Assembly (NCBI RefSeq): GCF_009831235.1
Contig: NZ_WUUL01000002.1
Coordinates: 392,425-456,424 of the forward strand
Direction of reading: 5' to 3'
DNA length: 64,000 nucleotides
Origin: Shimazuella alba
Lineage (GTDB): Bacteria > Bacillota > Bacilli > Thermoactinomycetales > Thermoactinomycetaceae
Shown here in pieces: positions 61,384 to 64,000 of the stretch. Each line of letters begins with the position of its first letter. Positions within the stretch are counted from its first letter, which is position 1. The notes beneath the pieces are model-generated. The model worked only from the letters and a program-made list of their open reading frames with translations, searched no databases and was not told the origin of the DNA. The position numbers and the translations under genes were made by a program.

Positions 61384-62076
61384 ATGCGTCGTGCAGGCGG
61401 GATTATATTTATTATCATTGGCGTTATTCTACTTTTTATTGCTTTGGGTTTAAATGATTTATTAGTAAGCCCTGTAATCCTTATTTTTGTAAGTTTTCTG
61501 TGCTGGCGGTTTTATTACCGTCGAACTGCTATATTCTTTCTCATTATGGGTGCTCTTGCTCTGATTGATGTAAAGTTATGGACTTTGCTCTTCTCATTTT
61601 TACTTTTCTATATGAGTTATAAGTTGCTATGGACAAAAGATAAAAGGCTTCTCCATGAAATTCATACAAGGAAAGAGGATCAGAATCTGAATTGGGAAAA
61701 AACATTTTCCATCCAAAATCAATCATTTATCCGGAAATTACGTTTAGGTGACATGCAATATGAATTATTTGACATTCATGCGACCAATGAAATACAGAAT
61801 ATTCATCTTGATTTATCCAAAGCTATCATTCCAGAGGGGGAGACAAACCTTATACTCAATGGGATAGCTGGTCGTGTTCATCTTTATTTACCGCCTGATT
61901 TGGATGTATCGATATCTTCCTCTGTTACATTGGGAGAGTGTGAAGTGTTGGGGAAGAAGCGACAAGGCATCCGCAATCAATTACAAGCGACCTCCAATAC
62001 CTATGACGAGGCAAATCGGAAAGTACAGATTTCCATTTCTTTTCTAATAGCGGAAATACAGGTGAGGTACCTTTAA
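61384..62076 (+). CDS. liaF: LiaF-like negative regulator
   Basis: The product has 230 residues from the ATG at 61384 (GGTGG upstream). Four hydrophobic helices lie in about 1-90. The C-terminal LiaF domain follows with FIRKLRLGDMQYELFDIHAT, HLDLSKAIIPEGETNLILNG and GRVHLYLPPDLDVSI. LiaF keeps the LiaS kinase inactive without stress. It overlaps liaS by one base (TAATG). Confidence 0.88.
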   Translation: MRRAGGIIFIIIGVILLFIALGLNDLLVSPVILIFVSFLCWRFYYRRTAIFFLIMGALALIDVKLWTLLFSFLLFYMSYKLLWTKDKRLLHEIHTRKEDQNLNWEKTFSIQNQSFIRKLRLGDMQYELFDIHATNEIQNIHLDLSKAIIPEGETNLILNGIAGRVHLYLPPDLDVSISSSVTLGECEVLGKKRQGIRNQLQATSNTYDEANRKVQISISFLIAEIQVRYL

Positions 62077-63104
62077 TGAAGCAGGCGACAAAAACTAACT
62101 CCGTCAAATGGAACGCAGCATGGTATTCTCTTTTTCTTACTTTATTTTTGTTGATCATCATAGTCACTATCATCTTGGCTCATTATGAATTAAAAGTTAG
62201 CATTCTGATGGCACTGGGATGGGCAGTCTTGCCTGTTTTGGCAGTGCTTATTGTCTCGAGTATAATAGGATATTTTTATGGTGCAAAAATAGTTCAACGT
62301 CTTTCTCCTATAAAAGAATCACTTATTCAATTGGAAAGAGGTAATTTTTCTCACCGAATTCGAGAAATGGGTCATGATGAAATTGGTAGGATGGCTAAGC
62401 ATGTAAATCAAATGGCACTACGAGTAGAACAACAAGTTGCTTCCTTGCAAAAGTTATCGACCGAAAGAACAGAATGGCAGACAGAGATGAAGCAAGAAGT
62501 AATAACAGAAGAAAGAGGCCGTTTGGCAAGAGAACTACACGATACGATTAGTCAACAGTTATTTGCAATTTCAATGATGTCATCTGCAATTACCGCTAGT
62601 AATTTGCAAGATACGATAGAGATAGCAAAGAAAATAGGGTTTATTGAGAAATTAGCAGTCGAAGCGCAACAAGAGATGCGTGCTTTGTTGATGCATTTAA
62701 GACCTGTGACATTAGAAGGGAAGGATCTAAAGACAGGATTAGAAGATTTATTGGTAGAGTTACAGGAAAAACAATCTTTGCAGGTTACATGGGAATTAGA
62801 AGATATGCCTGATTTAGCTCGTGGAATCGAAGATCATTTATTTCGAATTGTCCAAGAGGCTCTATCCAATGTTTTGCGACATTCCAAAGCGAATAAGGTG
62901 CATATTCGATTAGTTGCACGAGGGCAAAATCTGCATTTGAAAATTATTGATGATGGTATTGGGTTTGAAGAATCTCAGATGAAAATGTCTAGTTACGGTC
63001 TAAAATCAATATCAGAACGTGCGAGTGAAATCGGAGGAATCGGTGAGGTTCTTTCTCTTCCTGGAAAGGGAACACAAATAAATGTGAAAGTTCCCATCCT
63101 GTAA
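62076..63104 (+). CDS. liaS: LiaS-like sensor histidine kinase
   Basis: The 342-residue kinase has two transmembrane helices (about 14-36 and 43-68) with almost no extracellular loop, typical of intramembrane sensors. A HAMP domain (RGNFSHRIREMGHDEIGRMA) is followed by the HisKA_3 box RGRLARELHDTISQQLF with the phospho-His (about 160). The ATPase domain has RIVQEALSNVLRHS and LKIIDDGIGF. Confidence 0.93.
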   Translation: MKQATKTNSVKWNAAWYSLFLTLFLLIIIVTIILAHYELKVSILMALGWAVLPVLAVLIVSSIIGYFYGAKIVQRLSPIKESLIQLERGNFSHRIREMGHDEIGRMAKHVNQMALRVEQQVASLQKLSTERTEWQTEMKQEVITEERGRLARELHDTISQQLFAISMMSSAITASNLQDTIEIAKKIGFIEKLAVEAQQEMRALLMHLRPVTLEGKDLKTGLEDLLVELQEKQSLQVTWELEDMPDLARGIEDHLFRIVQEALSNVLRHSKANKVHIRLVARGQNLHLKIIDDGIGFEESQMKMSSYGLKSISERASEIGGIGEVLSLPGKGTQINVKVPIL

Positions 63105-63118
63105 TTGGAGGTAAGTAG

Positions 63119-63754
63119 ATGATACGAGTAATTTTAATTGACGATCATGAGATGGTACGTATGGGTTTATCTGCTTATCTATCTACACAACCCGATATAG
63201 AAGTTGTCGGAGAAGCATCAGATGGAAAAGCTGGTGTTCAGCTGGCCATCGATACTCAGCCAGACGTTATTTTGATGGATTTACTCATGGAGGGGATGGA
63301 TGGCATAGCAGCAACGAGAGAGATTATCAAAGTTATCGAACAGCCAAAAATTATAGTGCTAACAAGCTTCCTCGATGATGACAAGGTTTATCCTGCATTG
63401 GAAGCAGGTGCGCTCAGTTATCTTTTAAAAACATCGAGAGCAGATAAGATTGCTGCTGCGATTCGCAGTGCTGCAAATGGTGAATCGGTACTGGAAGCAC
63501 AAGTAACGAGTAAAGTTATATCTAAAATGCGAAGTTCCGATCAAGGAAGAAAACCACATGAATCATTAACAGCGCGAGAAATGGAAGTGCTACAGCTGAT
63601 TGCAGATGGCAACACCAACCAAGAGATCGCGGACAAATTATATATTACTGTCAAAACGGTAAAAACACATATTACAAATCTGTTATCCAAACTAGAATTG
63701 GATGATCGTACTCAAGCAGCAATATATGCATACCGCAACCATTTAGTGAAGTAG
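63119..63754 (+). CDS. liaR: LiaR/VraR-like response regulator (NarL family)
   Basis: The 211-residue regulator has a receiver domain with ILIDDHEMVRMGL, phospho-Asp in VILMDLLMEGMDG (about 54) and VLTSFLDDDKVY. The LuxR-type helix-turn-helix LTAREMEVLQLIADGNTNQEIADKL occupies about 147-171. It is 14 bases after liaS. It probably binds the palindrome at 60397. Confidence 0.93.
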   Translation: MIRVILIDDHEMVRMGLSAYLSTQPDIEVVGEASDGKAGVQLAIDTQPDVILMDLLMEGMDGIAATREIIKVIEQPKIIVLTSFLDDDKVYPALEAGALSYLLKTSRADKIAAAIRSAANGESVLEAQVTSKVISKMRSSDQGRKPHESLTAREMEVLQLIADGNTNQEIADKLYITVKTVKTHITNLLSKLELDDRTQAAIYAYRNHLVK

Positions 63755-63907
63755 AAAAATTGATTTGGTTTGATGGAAGAGGAGGCATACACTTGGCAAA
63801 ATGAAGTCCAAAATATTTGATGTTAGTCAAATCGGTTATAGGGAGTAAGAATGTGCAAAAACACCAAAAATATTTTATTATATTCAAAAATCAAAAAGAG
63901 CCTATTT

Positions 63908-63932
63908 TGTAGTGAACCCAAAAAGTTAGACA
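63908..63932 (-). repeat. Terminal inverted repeat of an IS3-family (IS150-type) element
   Basis: TGTAGTGAACCCAAAAAGTT continues into AGACA, like the ends of IS150-group elements. It lies 6 bases after the transposase stop. Confidence 0.75.
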
Positions 63933-63938
63933 CGAAAA

Positions 63939-64000
63939 TTAGGCAGCTTGCTGCCGGGCATGAGTTCGGTATTGTACTGGACTCATGCCTTTTAATTTTG
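63939..64000 (-). mobile_element. C-terminal end of an IS3-family transposase (partial at window edge)
   Basis: The minus-strand frame reads KLKGMSPVQYRTHARQQAA then stop. It is the characteristic end of IS3-family OrfB integrases. The remainder lies beyond the window. Confidence 0.85.

Overview
The window is the replication-origin region of a low-GC, Gram-positive, endospore-forming Bacillales-type chromosome. The evidence is the conserved block rpmH-dnaA-dnaN-rlbA-recF-remB-gyrB-gyrA, bounded on one side by soj/spo0J/noc, rsmG, mnmG, mnmE, yidC and rnpA, and on the other by yaaC, guaB, dacA, pdxST and a T-box-controlled serS. A YyaC spore protease and GdpP support a spore former. The gene order and protein style fit Thermoactinomycetaceae (Shimazuella-like), but the genus is inferred only.

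Layout. (a) 1-4.2 kb, minus strand: a conjugation (type IV secretion) module with VirB2-like, PrgI/VirB3-like, a VirB4 split into two genes, and a VirB6/TrbL-like protein that runs off the left edge. A zeta-toxin-family kinase and a DcsG-like ATP-grasp enzyme follow. (b) 6.8-19.9 kb, minus strand: purA, dnaB helicase, rplI, gdpP, a MazG-like gene, rpsR-ssb-rpsF with an S6:S18 leader, ychF, DUF951, and parB-parA-noc; yyaC lies on the plus strand. (c) 20.0-25.7 kb: a block inserted between noc and rsmG, with a ParM-like actin, a very large acidic protein, an orphan 97-residue gene and about 1 kb with no recognisable gene. (d) 25.7-31.4 kb, minus strand: rsmG-mnmG-mnmE and yidC-yidD-rnpA-rpmH. 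(e) 31.4-34.5 kb: a bipartite oriC flanking dnaA, with many DnaA boxes, DnaA-trios and an AT-rich unwinding region. (f) 34.5-49.4 kb: replication, nucleotide and PLP genes on the plus strand, ending at serS. (g) 49.5-64 kb, accessory: a DsrE-like protein, tRNA-Ser(UGA) with a decayed tyrosine integrase, a WYL regulator plus VOC protein, three frameshifted genes (membrane protein, LysR regulator, asparagine synthase), a LysR/MFS pair, two CrcB fluoride channels, a LiaFSR-type envelope-stress operon and the end of an IS3-family element at the right edge.

How it fits together. DnaA, oriC, DnaB, SSB, the clamp and gyrase make the initiation and elongation set. Soj/Spo0J act at parS (one site inside parB, one perfect palindrome upstream of noc), and Noc has near-consensus binding sites in rsmG and gyrB. 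The most unusual element is the actin-like gene with its acidic neighbour, placed beside the second parS-like site. It is a candidate second filament system linked to the origin.
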